A model generated the notes under the pieces. It ran no database searches. It had not been told where the DNA came from and worked only from the letters and a program-made list of their open reading frames with translations. A stretch of DNA of 64,000 nucleotides, from contig NZ_AP027737.1 in the NCBI RefSeq assembly GCF_030296695.1, forward strand, positions 1-64,000, given 5' to 3'. The DNA is from Agromyces mangrovi (GTDB lineage Bacteria; Actinomycetota; Actinomycetes; Actinomycetales; Microbacteriaceae). This document shows positions 12,336 to 22,405 of this stretch, piece after piece. A program made the position numbers and the translations under genes. How positions within the stretch are numbered: the first letter of the stretch is position 1; the number at the start of each line of letters is the position of its first letter.

Positions 12336-13646
12336 GGGCACCTCCTGCGACCTCGTCGGCCGGACGCACCTCGCCATCGAGCACCGTCGGCACGCCGCGG
12401 TGGAACGTCGCCACCACGCGCCCCGGCAGGGTGCGACCGAGGTACGGCGAGTTGCGGCTGCGGCCCGCGAGCGAGCCGACGCCGAACTCGGCACGCACCT
12501 CCGGGTCGTAGAGCGCGAGCTCGGCGGGCGCGCCCGTCTCGAGCGCGTGCCCGTGGCCGGCCAGGCTGCCGATCCTCGCGGGAGCGGACGACATCACGCG
12601 CGCCACGTCCTCCCAGCCGAACCGGCCGGTCTCGACCATGGCCTCGTGCACGACCGACAGGGCGGACTCGAGCCCGACCATGCCGTTCGCCGCGGCATCC
12701 CACTCGCACTCCTTCGACTCGGCGGGGTGCGGGGCGTGGTCGGTCGCGACGATGTCGATCGTGCCGTCGGCCAGCGCGTCGCGCAGCGCCTCCACGTCCT
12801 CGGCGGTGCGCAGCGGCGGGTTGACCTTGTAGCGGGCGTCGTAGCTGGCGACCAGGTCGTCGGTGAGCAGCAGGTGGTGCGGGGTGACCTCGGCGGTGAT
12901 GCGGATGCCCCGGGCCTTCGCCCAGCGGACGACCTCGACCGACCCCGCGGTGGAGAGGTGGCAGACGTGCAGGCGGCTGCCGACGTGCTCGGCGAGCAGC
13001 GCGTCGCGCGCGATGATCGCCTCCTCGGCGACCGCGGGCCAGCCGCGCAGGCCGAGCTCGCCGGACAGGGCGCCCTCGTTCATCTGCGCGCCCTCGGTCA
13101 GGCGCGGCTCCTGCGCGTGCTGCGCGATGACGCCGTCGAAGGCCTTGACGTACTCGAGCGCGCGTCGCATGAGCAGCGGGTCCCAGACGCACAGGCCGTC
13201 GTCGGAGAACACGCGCACCTTCGCTCGCGAGGCTGCCATCGCGCCGAGCTCGGCGAGCCGCTCCCCGCGAGACCCACCGTCACGGCGCCGATGGGCTGCA
13301 CGGTGACGTAGCCGGCGTCCTCGCCGAGGCGGAACTCCTGCTCGACCACGCCGGCGGTGTCGGCGACGGGCGAGGTGTTCGCCATCGGGAACACGGCCGT
13401 GTAGCCGCCCGCAGCGGCGGCCCGGCTGCCGGTCAGCACGGTCTCGCTCTGCTCGAACCCGGGCTCGCGCAGGTGCGTGTGCAGGTCGACGAGGCCGGGC
13501 AGGGCCAGCAGGCCGTCGGCGTCGATGACCGTCGCACCCGAGGCATCCGTCACCGAACCGGTCTCGGCGATGCGCCCGTCGTCGAGCAGCAGGTCGCCCC
13601 GCGTGCCGTCGACCAGGGTGGCGCCGCGGATGAGCGTGCGGGTCAC
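12328..13646 (-). CDS. pyrC: Dihydroorotase, single frameshift
   Basis: Converts carbamoyl-aspartate to dihydroorotate; zinc amidohydrolase. The 5' frame starts [18 protein letters not shown] and includes the metal-binding [10 protein letters not shown] (about residues 53-62) and the [12 protein letters not shown] segment. Near 13263-13266 (C4 on plus, G4 on the coding strand) one base seems missing. With it restored the sequence reads [15 protein letters not shown] and continues in the second frame with [33 protein letters not shown] and the catalytic ATDHAPHP. Both parts together give a normal length of about 439 aa. The stop overlaps the PH-like gene start by 8 nt; the start overlaps the pyrB end by 4 nt. 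Confidence 0.93.
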
Positions 13647-14596
13647 GCGGCCACCTCCCGCTCACCGGACAGCAGCAGGTACAGGGCAGCCATTCTCACC
13701 GAAACTCCGTTCGCAACCTGTTCGAGCACCGTGGACTGGGCCGAGTCGGCGGCCGACGCCGCGATCTCGAAACCCCGGTTCATCGGCCCCGGATGCATGA
13801 CCATGGTAGTCCGCGGCAGCCGTGCGAACCGGGCGTCGTCGAGCCCCCAGGTGCGGGAGTACTCGCGACTGTTGGGGAAGAACGCGGCGTGCATGCGCTC
13901 GGCCTGCACGCGCAGCATCATGACCGCGTCGGGGCCCGAGTCGATCGCCGCGTCGAGGTCGTAGCCGACCCGCGCGGGCCACGCCGAGACGTCGACCGGC
14001 AGCAGCGTCGGCGGGGCCACGAGCGTGACCTCGGCGCCCAGCGCGTCGAGCAGCCAGACGTTCGAGCGGGCCACGCGCGAGTGCAGCACGTCGCCGACGA
14101 TCACGACGCGCGCGCCGTCGAGCCCGCGACCGCGCGAGGCATCGCCGTGCAGCCGGCGGCGCATGGTGAACGCGTCGAGCAGTGCCTGGGTCGGATGCTC
14201 GTGGGTGCCGTCGCCGGCGTTCACGACGCCCGCGTCGATCCAGCCGCTCGTCGCGAGGGTCTGGGGCGCGCCGGATGCCTGGTGGCGCACCACGACCGCA
14301 TCGGCGCCGATCGCCTGCAGCGTCTGCGCCGTGTCCTTCAGGCTCTCGCCCTTGGAGACGCTCGAGCCCTTCGCGCTGAACGTGATGACGTCGGCCGAGA
14401 GGCGCTTGGCCGCGGCCTCGAACGAGACGCGGGTGCGCGTGGAGTCCTCGAAGAAGAGGTTCACGACGGTGCGGCCGCGCAGCGTCGGGAGCTTCCGCAC
14501 CTCGCGCTGCTGCACGGCGGCCATGTCCTCGGCGATGTCGAGCAGCTCGATCGCCCGGTCACGGCCGAGGTCGCGCGTGGAGAGCAGGTGCCTCAT
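13643..14596 (-). CDS. pyrB: Aspartate carbamoyltransferase catalytic subunit
   Basis: 317 aa from [19 protein letters not shown]. Condenses carbamoyl phosphate with aspartate, the committed step of pyrimidine synthesis. The carbamoyl-phosphate site [13 protein letters not shown] is at about 49-61, [16 protein letters not shown] at about 131-146 and [15 protein letters not shown] near 265. No pyrI is adjacent, so this is the unregulated catalytic trimer type usual in Gram-positives. The start at 14596 is preferred to an upstream ATG at 14632, because with one likely missing G in the pyrR tail the two genes form a classical ATGA overlap here. Confidence 0.96.
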   Translation of the reverse strand: MRHLLSTRDLGRDRAIELLDIAEDMAAVQQREVRKLPTLRGRTVVNLFFEDSTRTRVSFEAAAKRLSADVITFSAKGSSVSKGESLKDTAQTLQAIGADAVVVRHQASGAPQTLATSGWIDAGVVNAGDGTHEHPTQALLDAFTMRRRLHGDASRGRGLDGARVVIVGDVLHSRVARSNVWLLDALGAEVTLVAPPTLLPVDVSAWPARVGYDLDAAIDSGPDAVMMLRVQAERMHAAFFPNSREYSRTWGLDDARFARLPRTTMVMHPGPMNRGFEIAASAADSAQSTVLEQVANGVSVRMAALYLLLSGEREVAA

Positions 14597-15134
14597 CGCT
14601 CGCCCCCTCGATCGTGACGCCGTCTTCGCCATCGACCTCGCGTAGGAGCACGTTGATCCGCTCGCTCGCCGCGCTCGGCAGGTTCTTGCCGACGAAGTCG
14701 GCGCGGATCGGGAACTGGCGGTGCCCGCGGTCGACGAGCACGGCGAGCCGCACGGCGCGCGGACGCCCGAGGTCGGCGAGCGCGTCGAGCGCGGCGCGGA
14801 TGGTGCGACCCGAGTAGAGCACGTCGTCGACGAGCACGACGGTGCGGTCGTCGATGCCCACCGGCACGTCGGTCGGCGCCGGCGTGCGGGTGCGCGTGTG
14901 CGACAGGTCGTCGCGGTACATGGTCACGTCGAGCGAGCCCGCGAGCGCCGCCGGAGCGTTCGGCTCGATGCGACGGATGATCTCGGCGATGCGGGCGGCG
15001 AGCATGACGCCGCGCGTGGGAATGCCGAGGATGACGAGATCGTCGACGCCCCGGTTGGACTCGAGGATCTCGTGGGCGATGCGCGTGAGCGCGCGTTCGA
15101 TGTCGGCCTGCTGCAGCACGTGGCGCACAGCCAT
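14559..15134 (-). CDS. pyrR: Pyrimidine operon regulator PyrR / uracil phosphoribosyltransferase
   Basis: 191 aa as read. RNA-binding regulator that senses UMP/UTP and represses the pyr operon; also has UPRT fold. The PRPP-binding motif [22 protein letters not shown] is at about 97-118, and [19 protein letters not shown] and [16 protein letters not shown] are typical. The tail after VTIEGA differs from the family and overlaps pyrB by 38 nt. One more base in the C5 run at 14603-14607 would give VTIEGGER and a stop in ATGA overlap with pyrB, so the true end is probably near 14594. A predicted PyrR-binding hairpin lies just upstream. Confidence 0.95.
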   Translation of the reverse strand: MAVRHVLQQADIERALTRIAHEILESNRGVDDLVILGIPTRGVMLAARIAEIIRRIEPNAPAALAGSLDVTMYRDDLSHTRTRTPAPTDVPVGIDDRTVVLVDDVLYSGRTIRAALDALADLGRPRAVRLAVLVDRGHRQFPIRADFVGKNLPSAASERINVLLREVDGEDGVTIEGASDEAPALHARPRP

Positions 15135-15141
15135 GCGGACT

Positions 15142-15174
15142 CCCTTCTCCGCCTCACGGGACGGACTTCAAAGG
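15142..15174 (-). promoter_or_regulatory. Predicted PyrR-binding leader hairpin of the pyr operon
   Basis: On the minus strand the leader reads CCTTTGAAGTCCG, loop TCCCGTGAGG, then CGGAGAAGGG. TCCG pairs with CGGA and CCTT with AAGG around an internal bulge. The purine-rich loop GUGAGG and the flanking stem resemble the PyrR-binding loops of actinobacterial pyr leaders, where PyrR is known to repress translation by covering the ribosome site. The AGAAGGGAG strand of the stem ends about 7 nt before the pyrR ATG and also serves as the Shine-Dalgarno. A TAGGAT -10 box lies at 15190-15195, giving a leader of roughly 50 nt; I see no good -35. Confidence 0.6.
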
Positions 15175-15245
15175 ATGTCGGTTTCGTCGATCCTACCTGA
15201 CGCCGCGCTCTGGCGGCGGCGGCCCGTGCCGTGCTCCAATGACCC

Positions 15246-16543
15246 ATGGCAGACGTCATGATCGCGGTGATGCCCTTCGCGGGGCATGTCGCACCGCTGG
15301 CCGCGGTGGCCGAGGCCTTCGTCGAGGCGGGCCACGCCGTGCGCGTCTACACCGGCCGTGCGTACGCCGAGCGGTTCGCGGCCCTCGGCGCCGAGGTGGT
15401 GCCCTGGCAGTCCGCCCCGGACTTCGACGAACTCGACCTCGCCGCCACGTTCCCCGCGCTCCGCGGTCGCAAAGGTCCGCGCCAGCTGCTCGCGAACGTC
15501 GAGCACCTGTTCGTCGGCACCGGGGCGGCGCAGGGCGAGGACCTCGCCCGCGCGTTCGCGGCGCGCCCGTGGGACGTCATCGTGGCCGACGGGCTCAGCC
15601 TCGGCACGCACCTCGTGGCGGAACGCCTCGGCACCCCGTCGGTCACCGTGAGCATCGTCCCGCTCTCGATGCCGACCCCGGAGCTGCCCCCGCCGATCCT
15701 CCCGCTGCTCCCCGCGACCGGTCCGCTCGGGCGCCTCCGCGACCGCGTGCTCTTCGCGGCGCTGGAGACGTTCTCACGCGGCGTGCGGCGGGCGTACGAC
15801 GCCCAGCGCGCGGCGTTCGGCCTGCCGCCGACCGACGCGCCGCTCGACGCAGCGTGGCACTCCCCGACCTGGTCTGCGCGTCCGGGGTGCCCGAACTCGA
15901 GTTCCCCCGCAGCTCGTGGCCCGTCCGCGTCGAGTTCGTGGGCGCCCTCGCGCCCACCGGGTCGATCCGGCCGGCACCGCCGGCGTGGTGGGCCGACCTG
16001 CGCGACGATCGGCCGATCGTGCACGTGACCCAGGGCACGCTCAACGTCGACCCGGACGACCTCATCCGGCCGACGTTCGCGGCCCTGGGGCGCCAACCGG
16101 TGTCGATCGTGGCCACGACGGGTCGGGCCGACGCGCCGGAGCTGCCGTTCCCCGCCCCGCCGAACGCGCATGTCGCGGGGCTGGTCGACTACGCGGCGCT
16201 GCTGCCGCGGCTCGACGCGATGATCACGAACGGCGGATGGGGCGGGGTGCTCGCCGCGCTCGCGCACGGCGTGCCGCTGATCGTCGCGGGCGGCGACATC
16301 GACAAGCCGGTGATCGCCGCACGCATCGGCTGGGCCGGTGCGGGCATCGACCTGCGCACCGGCACACCGAAGCCGCGGGCGATCCTGCGCGCCTGGCGAC
16401 GGCTCTCCGCCGACCCCGGCTACCGGGAGCGCGCCGCGGCGATCGGTCGCGCCCTGCGCGCACACGACGGCCCACGCGAGGTCGTCGCGCACACGCTCGG
16501 GCTCATCGAGCACCGGCGTGCAGGCGGGCTCACTCGCCGGTGA
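15246..16543 (+). CDS. Glycosyltransferase, GT1/MGT type, single frameshift
   Basis: About 430 aa over two frames. Likely transfers a sugar from a nucleotide donor to a small hydrophobic acceptor (macrolide or UDP-glucuronosyl type fold); the acceptor is unknown. The N-terminal domain reads MIAVMPFAGHVAPLAAVAEAF with the GH acceptor-side motif. A base is missing in the C4 run at 15862-15865. With it restored, HSPDLVCASGVPELEFPR leads into the C-terminal donor domain, with IVHVTQGTLNVDPDDL, then DAMITNGGWGGVLAALAHGVPLIVAGGDIDKP, the usual donor-binding signature. It is on the opposite strand from all its neighbours and its last 14 nt overlap the convergent dsbA-like gene, so it looks like an insertion between nusB/dsbA and pyrR. 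Confidence 0.8.
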
Positions 16544-17198
16544 TGAAGGCGCGCACCTCGTCGGCGTCGAACGCGCCGGTGTAGACCGCGCCGTCGACGA
16601 GCAGCGTCGGCGTGCCCTCGATGCGCTCGATCTCGGCGCCCTCGATCGGGCCGTTCAGCGCGGCGTCGTTCACCGCCTGCACCCAGTCGACGTACGTGTT
16701 CGCGGCGATGCAGTCGGCCGCGCCCGGTGCACCCGCGTCCGCGGCGAGCGATGCGAGCGCGTCGTCGTCGAGCCCGGCGGCATCCGACGGCTGGTTCTCG
16801 AACACCGCGGCGACCATCGGCAGCAGCGCGTCGGGCTCGTCGGCGGCGACGCACGTCATCGCCGAACCGGCGCGCGACGAGTACGCCGTCTCGCTCGACC
16901 GGTCGAGGAAGTTCATGGGGTGGATCGCGTAGGTGATCGTGCCGTCGTCGACCAACTCGGCCAGCGTGTCGCCGGCCTCGGCCTCGAAGTCGGCGCAGTG
17001 CGGGCACGCCGGGTCGACCCAGGCCTCCACGCGGATGTCGCCGGTGCCGACGACGAGTGCGAGCTCGTCGAGGTGCGCCGCGCCGATCGTTCCGGTCGGG
17101 AGGTCGGTGGGCGTGGCATCCGTGCCCTGATCGGCGCAGCCGGCCAGCGCCAGCGCGAGCGCCGCGGCGCCGACGAGTGCTCCGACGCGACGGATCAC
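16530..17198 (-). CDS. DsbA-like thiol oxidoreductase, lipoprotein
   Basis: 222 aa with a GTG start overlapping the nusB stop (GTGA). A lipoprotein signal is visible at residues 1-21: RR, a hydrophobic stretch, then lipobox LALAGC with acceptor Cys21. The mature part is a thioredoxin-fold DsbA/DSBA-like protein with active site CPHC (Cys65 and Cys68) in VDPACPHCADFE and the cis-Pro loop in GTPTLLVDGAVY near residue 200. It probably acts on disulfides outside the membrane. Two more cysteines (in MTCVAAD and AADCIAAN) could form a structural disulfide. Translationally coupled to nusB. Confidence 0.85.
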   Translation of the reverse strand: MIRRVGALVGAAALALALAGCADQGTDATPTDLPTGTIGAAHLDELALVVGTGDIRVEAWVDPACPHCADFEAEAGDTLAELVDDGTITYAIHPMNFLDRSSETAYSSRAGSAMTCVAADEPDALLPMVAAVFENQPSDAAGLDDDALASLAADAGAPGAADCIAANTYVDWVQAVNDAALNGPIEGAEIERIEGTPTLLVDGAVYTGAFDADEVRAFITGE

Positions 17199-17608
17199 GA
17201 GCGGTCCCCCGCCACGGCCGAGAGCAGCCCGTTCACGAAGCCCGCCGAGTCGTCGGTCGAGAGCACCGTGACCGACTCGACGGCCTCGGAGATCGCCACG
17301 CCGTCGGGCACCTCGTCGTTGTAGACGATCTCCCACACGCCGATGCGCAGCACGGCGCGGTCGATCGCGGGCATGCGCTCGAGGGTCCAGCCGCGGGAGT
17401 GCGACGTGATGAGCTCGTCGATCTCGGCGCGGTGGTCGATGACGCCGTCGACGATCTCGCGGGCGTACAGCCACGACGCCTGGCGCTCGGGCTCGCCGAC
17501 CGCACGCTCCGCCTCGTCGGCGAGCACGCGCTCGACCGGCACCTCGCGGAGGTCCGCCGCGTAGAGCATGTCCAGCGCGCGCTTGCGCGCCTTCGTGCGG
17601 GCGCTCAC
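17195..17608 (-). CDS. nusB: Transcription antitermination factor NusB
   Basis: 137 aa with a GTG start whose G is also the last base of the efp stop. All-helical NusB binds boxA with S10 in rRNA antitermination. ARTKARKRALDMLYAADLR at the N-terminus is the arginine-rich RNA-binding helix. The C-terminal half has WTLERMPAIDRAVLRIGVWEI and DGVAISEAVESV...GFVNGLL, all family hallmarks. efp-nusB order is conserved in actinobacteria. Confidence 0.97.
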   Translation of the reverse strand: MSARTKARKRALDMLYAADLREVPVERVLADEAERAVGEPERQASWLYAREIVDGVIDHRAEIDELITSHSRGWTLERMPAIDRAVLRIGVWEIVYNDEVPDGVAISEAVESVTVLSTDDSAGFVNGLLSAVAGDRS

Positions 17609-18171
17609 TAGTCGTTCACGCGTCCGAGGTAGTCGCCGGTGCGGGTGTCGACCTTGACCTTGGTGCCGGTCTCGAGGAACAGCGGCACCTGGATCTCGTA
17701 GCCGGTCTCGAGCGTGGCGGGCTTGGTGCCGCCGGTGGAGCGGTCGCCCTGCAGGCCCGGCTCGGTGTAGGTGATCTCGAGCACGACGGATGCCGGCAGG
17801 TCGAGGTACAGCGGGTTGCCGTCGTGCATTGCGATGGTGACCGGCTGGTTCTCGAGCATGTAGTTCTTCGCGTCGCCGACGACCGTGTCGGTCACGTTGA
17901 CCTGGTCGTAGTCGGTGGCGTCCATGAACACGAAGCTCTCGCCGTCGTTGTACAGGTACGTGTAGTCGCGGCGGTCGACGTTCTGGATGTCGACCTTCGC
18001 GCCGGCGTTGTAGGTGCGGTCGACGACCTTGCCGCTCACGACGTTCTTCAGCTTGGTGCGCACGAACGCGCCGCCCTTGCCGGGCTTGACGTGCTGGAAC
18101 TCGATCACCGTCCAGAGCTGTCCGTCGATGCTCAGGACGACGCCGTTCTTGATGTCCGCAGTGCTCGCCAT
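17608..18171 (-). CDS. efp: Elongation factor P
   Basis: 187 aa from [20 protein letters not shown], the standard length. Relieves ribosome stalling at polyproline stretches. The three OB-like domains are clear: the KOW-type N-terminal domain with the loop [17 protein letters not shown], where the loop-tip residue is Lys in the GKGG segment; domain II with [13 protein letters not shown]; and domain III ending [24 protein letters not shown]. In-frame codons further upstream encode an arginine-rich stretch unlike EF-P, so the start at 18171 is preferred. Nearly 100 nt separate it from aroQ, probably holding its own promoter. Confidence 0.97.
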   Translation of the reverse strand: MASTADIKNGVVLSIDGQLWTVIEFQHVKPGKGGAFVRTKLKNVVSGKVVDRTYNAGAKVDIQNVDRRDYTYLYNDGESFVFMDATDYDQVNVTDTVVGDAKNYMLENQPVTIAMHDGNPLYLDLPASVVLEITYTEPGLQGDRSTGGTKPATLETGYEIQVPLFLETGTKVKVDTRTGDYLGRVND

Positions 18172-18270
18172 GTGTGATGTTCCGTTTCGATAGAGAAGTC
18201 CGCGGGCGCGCCGAATCGGCCGCGGCCCGCAGAGCAGTCTAGACGCCGGGGCGCGCAACGGCCCAATGCA

Positions 18271-18711
18271 TCACCCGATCAGGCGGCCGATCTGGTCGAT
18301 GGCGAGGCGGTACGAGTCGGGCCCGAACCCGGCGATCACGCCGGTCGCGATCTCGGAGACGACGCTGTAGCCACGGAACGCCTCACGCGTGTGCGGGTTC
18401 GACAGGTGCACCTCGATGAGCGGCAGGCCGGCCTTCGAGACCATCGCGGCCGCGTCGCGCATGCCGTAGCTGTAGTGCGTGAACGCGGCGGGGTTCAGCA
18501 CCACGGGGCAGCCGCGGTCGACCGCCTCGTGCAGCCAGCCGATCAGCTCGCCCTCGTGGTCGGTCTGCCGCAGCTCGAGCGCGATGCCGGCGGGGGCGGA
18601 TGCCTCGAGGCCGGCGCGGATGTCATCGAGCGTCGCCGACCCGTAGACCTCGGGCTCGCGCGTGCCGAGCCGGCCGAGGTTGGGTCCGTTCAGCACCAGC
18701 ACCGTCGTCAT
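18271..18711 (-). CDS. aroQ: 3-dehydroquinate dehydratase, type II
   Basis: 146 aa dodecameric enzyme, third step of the shikimate pathway. [20 protein letters not shown] near the N-terminus carries the catalytic Arg/Tyr loop. [15 protein letters not shown] with the catalytic His and [21 protein letters not shown] with the substrate-binding SNxHxRE motif follow. It sits 23 nt after aroB. Together with aroB, aroK, aroC and aroE it forms a compact shikimate operon; aroA is not in this window. Confidence 0.97.
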   Translation of the reverse strand: MTTVLVLNGPNLGRLGTREPEVYGSATLDDIRAGLEASAPAGIALELRQTDHEGELIGWLHEAVDRGCPVVLNPAAFTHYSYGMRDAAAMVSKAGLPLIEVHLSNPHTREAFRGYSVVSEIATGVIAGFGPDSYRLAIDQIGRLIG

Positions 18712-18734
18712 GTTCGTCAGCCTATCGACGTGGC

Positions 18735-19820
18735 TCACGAACCGATCTCCTGGTACGCCGCGAACAGCAGCGACTGCTCGGGCGCCTGGAGCACGGTGGG
18801 CTTCGCGAGGTCGTCGAGGACGATGAAGCGCAGCATCGCGCCGCGGGCCTTCTTGTCGCGCTGCATGGTCGCGAGGAGCGTGTTCCAGCGGCCGACCGGG
18901 TAGGTGGTCGGCAGGTTCAGCAGGTCGAGCACCCGACGGTGCCGGTCGACGACGTCGTCGGAGAGGCGGCCGGCCAGCCGCGACAGCTCGGCGGCGAACA
19001 TCATGCCCACCGCGACCGCCGCGCCGTGGCGCCACTGGTAACGCTCGGCGTGCTCGATGGCGTGACCGAGGGTGTGGCCGTAGTTGAGGATCTCCCGGAG
19101 GCCCTGCTCGGTGAAGTCCTCGCTGACGACCTCGGCCTTCATGGTGATCGCGAGCTCGACGACCCTGCGGAACTCCGGCGTCGCGGGATCGGTCGCCACC
19201 GCGGCATCCGCCTCGATGACGTCGAGGATCTCGGGGTAGCGGATGAATCCGGCCTTCACGATCTCGGCGAAGCCCGCGAGGATCTCGTTCTGCGAGAGCG
19301 TGTCGAGGTGGTCGAGGTCGCAGAGCACCGCGGACGGCGCGTAGAAGGCGCCGACGAGGTTCTTGCCCTCGGCGGTGTTGATGCCGGTCTTGCCGCCGAC
19401 GGCCGCGTCGACCATGCCGAGCACGGTGGTCGGCACCTGCACGAGCCGCACGCCGCGCAGCCAGGTGGCCGCAACGAACCCGGCGAGGTCGGTCACCGCT
19501 CCCCCGCCGAACCCGATCACCGCGTCGCTGCGGGTGAAGTCGGCCTGGCCCATGACCTGCCAGCAGAACGCCGCGACCTCGACACGCTTGCCCGCCTCGG
19601 CATCGGGCACCTCGGCGAGCAGCACCTCGTACCGCCCGAGCAGCGCCTCGCGCAGTGCCGCCGCCTTCGCACCGAGGGTGGGCGGATGCACCATGAGCAC
19701 CTTCGACACCCCGCCGCCCAGCGCCTCGGCCACGCCGTCGGCGGTGATGCCGCGGCCCACCCGCACGTCGTAGCCGTCGTCGGCCCCGCCGACCCGGATC
19801 GTCGTCGTCTCGTCGGTCAC
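18735..19820 (-). CDS. aroB: 3-dehydroquinate synthase
   Basis: 361 aa, NAD- and metal-dependent cyclase for the second step of the shikimate pathway. [49 protein letters not shown] is the nucleotide- and substrate-binding core, [11 protein letters not shown] carries a metal ligand and [13 protein letters not shown] supplies the metal-binding histidines. The GTG at 19820 is chosen because GGAGG lies 8 nt upstream and it overlaps the aroK stop as GTGA; an alternative GTG at 19835 would lie inside aroK. Confidence 0.97.
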   Translation of the reverse strand: MTDETTTIRVGGADDGYDVRVGRGITADGVAEALGGGVSKVLMVHPPTLGAKAAALREALLGRYEVLLAEVPDAEAGKRVEVAAFCWQVMGQADFTRSDAVIGFGGGAVTDLAGFVAATWLRGVRLVQVPTTVLGMVDAAVGGKTGINTAEGKNLVGAFYAPSAVLCDLDHLDTLSQNEILAGFAEIVKAGFIRYPEILDVIEADAAVATDPATPEFRRVVELAITMKAEVVSEDFTEQGLREILNYGHTLGHAIEHAERYQWRHGAAVAVGMMFAAELSRLAGRLSDDVVDRHRRVLDLLNLPTTYPVGRWNTLLATMQRDKKARGAMLRFIVLDDLAKPTVLQAPEQSLLFAAYQEIGS

Positions 19821-20332
19821 GCGTCGTTCCTCCACCAGTCGCAGATCAGGTCGGCCAGTTGGGCGGCCGTGCCCTGGTTCGTGTCGACGACCAGATCGGC
19901 CAGCGCGTCGTAGACCGGCTTCCGCTCGGCCGCGATGCGCGTCCAGGTCTCGATGCCGCCGCCGTCGAGCAACGGTCGGCGGGCACCCGCCGCGCCGAGT
20001 CGGGCCGCCACCGTGCGGGCGTCGACGTGGAGCAGCACGACGGATGCCCCGGCCAGGTCGCCCTGCGTCTCGAGGTCGAGCACCGCGCCGCCGCCGAGCG
20101 AGACGACCGCGCGCTCGCGCAGGGCCGCCGCCACCGCGGCACGCTCCTTCGCCCGGAACGCCGCCTCACCCTCGGACGCGAAGATCTCGTGGATCGGCCC
20201 GTGCGCGGCGACGACGTCGGCGTCGGTGTCGATGAAGGGCAGCTCGAGGCGCGCGGCGACGCGGCGGCCCAGCTTGGTCTTGCCGGAGCCCATCGGGCCG
20301 ATGAGCACGAGCGGGAGCGGCCGCTCAGGCAT
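19817..20332 (-). CDS. aroK: Shikimate kinase
   Basis: 171 aa P-loop kinase that phosphorylates shikimate at the 3-hydroxyl. Walker [16 protein letters not shown] is at 12-26, the shikimate-binding Asp in FIDTDADVV near 34-42, and the GGGAVL loop near 79-84. The lid is RRPLLDG near 118. Overlaps aroC by 8 nt and aroB by 4 nt, so translation is probably coupled. Confidence 0.96.
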   Translation of the reverse strand: MPERPLPLVLIGPMGSGKTKLGRRVAARLELPFIDTDADVVAAHGPIHEIFASEGEAAFRAKERAAVAAALRERAVVSLGGGAVLDLETQGDLAGASVVLLHVDARTVAARLGAAGARRPLLDGGGIETWTRIAAERKPVYDALADLVVDTNQGTAAQLADLICDWWRNDA

Positions 20333-21545
20333 CCGCGTCGACGGTCGCGGCGGATGCCACGCGGGTCGCGAGCCGCTCGGGGATCGCGTCGAGGTAGCCG
20401 CGCAGGTTGCGCGCGGTCTCGACGACCGAGTCGCCGCCGAACTTCTCGAGCACGGCGTTCGCGAGGGTGAGCGCGACCATGGCCTCCGCCACCACGCCCG
20501 AGGCGGGCACGGCGCACACGTCGGAGCGCTGGTGGTGCGCGGTGGCGGCCTCGCCGGAGGCGACGTCGACGGTGCGGAGCGCCCGCGGCACGGTGGCGAT
20601 GGGCTTCATGCCGGCGCGCACGCGCAGCACGGTGCCGGTCGACATGCCGCCCTCGGTGCCGCCCGCGCGGTCGCTCACGCGCGAGATGAGCCCGTCGTCG
20701 AGGTCGAGCTCGTCGTGCGCCTCCGACCCGCGCCGGGTCGTGGTGAGGAAGCCGTCGCCGACCTCGACCCCCTTGATCGCCTGGATGCCCATGAGCGCCG
20801 CGGCGAGCTGCGAGTCGAGCCGGCGATCCCAGTGCACGTGCGAGCCGAGCCCGGGCGGCACGCCGTAGGCGAGCACCTCCACCACGCCGCCGAGGGTGTC
20901 GCCCTCCTTGTGCGCGAGGTCGACCTCGGCGACCATGCGCTCGGAGGTCTCGGCGTCGAAGCAGCGCAGCGGGTCGGCGTCGAGCTCGTCGACGTCGCCG
21001 GGCTGGGGCAGCGGGCGCCCCTCCGGCACGCGCACCGGGCCGATGGCGATGGTGTGCGCGACCAGCTCGATGCCGAGCTCCGACAGGAACGACCGTGCCA
21101 CGGCGCCCAGGGCGACGCGCGCCGCGGTCTCGCGGGCGCTCGCCCGCTCGAGCACGGGTCGGGCCTCGTCGAACCCGTACTTCTGCATGCCGACGAGGTC
21201 GGCGTGGCCCGGGCGTGGGCGGGTGAGCGGCGCGCCGCGCCCGCGCGAGAGCTTCTCGGGGTCGACGGGCTCGGGGCTCATGACCTCGGTCCACTTCGGC
21301 CACTCGGTGTTGCCGATCCGCAGGGCGATCGGGCTGCCGAGGCTCTGCCCGTGGCGCACGCCGCCCGAGATCGCGAGCTCGTCCTGTTCGAACTTCATGC
21401 GCGCGCCCCGGCCGTAGCCGAGCTTGCGGCGGGCGAGGTCGGAGCGGATGTCGTCGAGGAGCACCGGCACCCCTGCCGGGAGGCCTTCGAGGACGGCGAC
21501 GAGTTCGGGGCCGTGCGATTCCCCCGCGGTGAGCCAACGAAGCAT
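20325..21545 (-). CDS. aroC: Chorismate synthase
   Basis: 406 aa. FMN-dependent lyase that makes chorismate from EPSP, the last shikimate step. [21 protein letters not shown] is the family N-terminus with signature [44 protein letters not shown], and near residue 300 [21 protein letters not shown] are hallmark segments. The ATG at 21545 is five bases after the aroE stop. A short C-terminal extension beyond RVASAAT overlaps aroK. Confidence 0.97.
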   Translation of the reverse strand: MLRWLTAGESHGPELVAVLEGLPAGVPVLLDDIRSDLARRKLGYGRGARMKFEQDELAISGGVRHGQSLGSPIALRIGNTEWPKWTEVMSPEPVDPEKLSRGRGAPLTRPRPGHADLVGMQKYGFDEARPVLERASARETAARVALGAVARSFLSELGIELVAHTIAIGPVRVPEGRPLPQPGDVDELDADPLRCFDAETSERMVAEVDLAHKEGDTLGGVVEVLAYGVPPGLGSHVHWDRRLDSQLAAALMGIQAIKGVEVGDGFLTTTRRGSEAHDELDLDDGLISRVSDRAGGTEGGMSTGTVLRVRAGMKPIATVPRALRTVDVASGEAATAHHQRSDVCAVPASGVVAEAMVALTLANAVLEKFGGDSVVETARNLRGYLDAIPERLATRVASAATVDADA

Positions 21546-21550
21546 GGGGA

Positions 21551-22405
21551 CTATCCTCCCATGTCGCCGAGCGCATGACGCATCGCGTGCAGGACGGCAT
21601 CCTCGTCGGGCAGCACCGCGTCGGGGTCGCCCAGCGCGAAGATGCGCACCTGCACGATCGCCTGGTGCAACAGCATCGGCAGTCCGGAGATCACCGGCCG
21701 CGCGGCAACCGACCACAGCGTCGAGGTGGCCGTGGGCCACGGGGCGTAGACCACGTCGAACAGCGTCGATCCGGCCACGATCGCGTCGGCGACCTGGACG
21801 CCGGGCGCGGCCCCGCCGGGCAGCGAGCTCACGACGAGTGGAACCGCACCGGCTGCGGCGAGGTCGGCGATGGGCAGCGGATGCACCGTCACGTCCAGTT
21901 GCTCGCCGAGCGCGATCAGGCCGGCCGCCTTCGCCGGCGTGCGCGCGTAGACGTCCACCCGATCGGCACCGAGCTCGGCGAGGGCGACGAGCGCCGACGT
22001 CGCAGTCGCTCCCGCGCCGATGAGCGCGGCCCGCCCCACGTCGTCGACGCCGCGCTCGCGCAGCGCTCGCACGATGCCCGCGACATCCGTGTTGAACCCC
22101 AGCCGGCGCCCGTCGTCGGCGCACAGCACCGTGTTCACGGCATTGGTGAGCCGCGCGACGCGGTCGATCTCGTCGAGCGCGGGAATGACGTCGCGCTTCA
22201 GCGGCATCGTGAGCGAGAGGCCCCGCCACGGCTCGCGCAGCGCGTGCACGAACGGCGCGATGCCGTCCCCGGTCATCTCGATGACCTCGTACGTCCAGTC
22301 CAGGCCGAGCGTCTCGTAGGCGGCCCGGTGCAGCACGGGGCTCTTCGAGTGCACGATCGGCGACCCGAGCACCGCGAGCCGCCGGCCTCGGAGCAGCTCA
22401 GCCAC
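21551..22405 (-). CDS. aroE: Shikimate dehydrogenase
   Basis: 284 aa. NADPH-dependent reduction of 3-dehydroshikimate. [25 protein letters not shown] is the substrate-binding N-terminal domain with the SKSP serine pair. [18 protein letters not shown] carries the catalytic Lys. NAVNTVL and [13 protein letters not shown] follow. The cofactor domain has [22 protein letters not shown], a Rossmann GxGxxA/S-type loop. The stop lies close to aroC and the start overlaps the mltG end by 8 nt. Confidence 0.95.
   Translation of the reverse strand: MAELLRGRRLAVLGSPIVHSKSPVLHRAAYETLGLDWTYEVIEMTGDGIAPFVHALREPWRGLSLTMPLKRDVIPALDEIDRVARLTNAVNTVLCADDGRRLGFNTDVAGIVRALRERGVDDVGRAALIGAGATATSALVALAELGADRVDVYARTPAKAAGLIALGEQLDVTVHPLPIADLAAAGAVPLVVSSLPGGAAPGVQVADAIVAGSTLFDVVYAPWPTATSTLWSVAARPVISGLPMLLHQAIVQVRIFALGDPDAVLPDEDAVLHAMRHALGDMGG

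Noticed and set aside
13260..13270. Programmed frameshifting in pyrC
   Set aside because: No slippery heptamer plus stimulator is visible and many unrelated genes show the same one-base loss, so a common technical cause is simpler.
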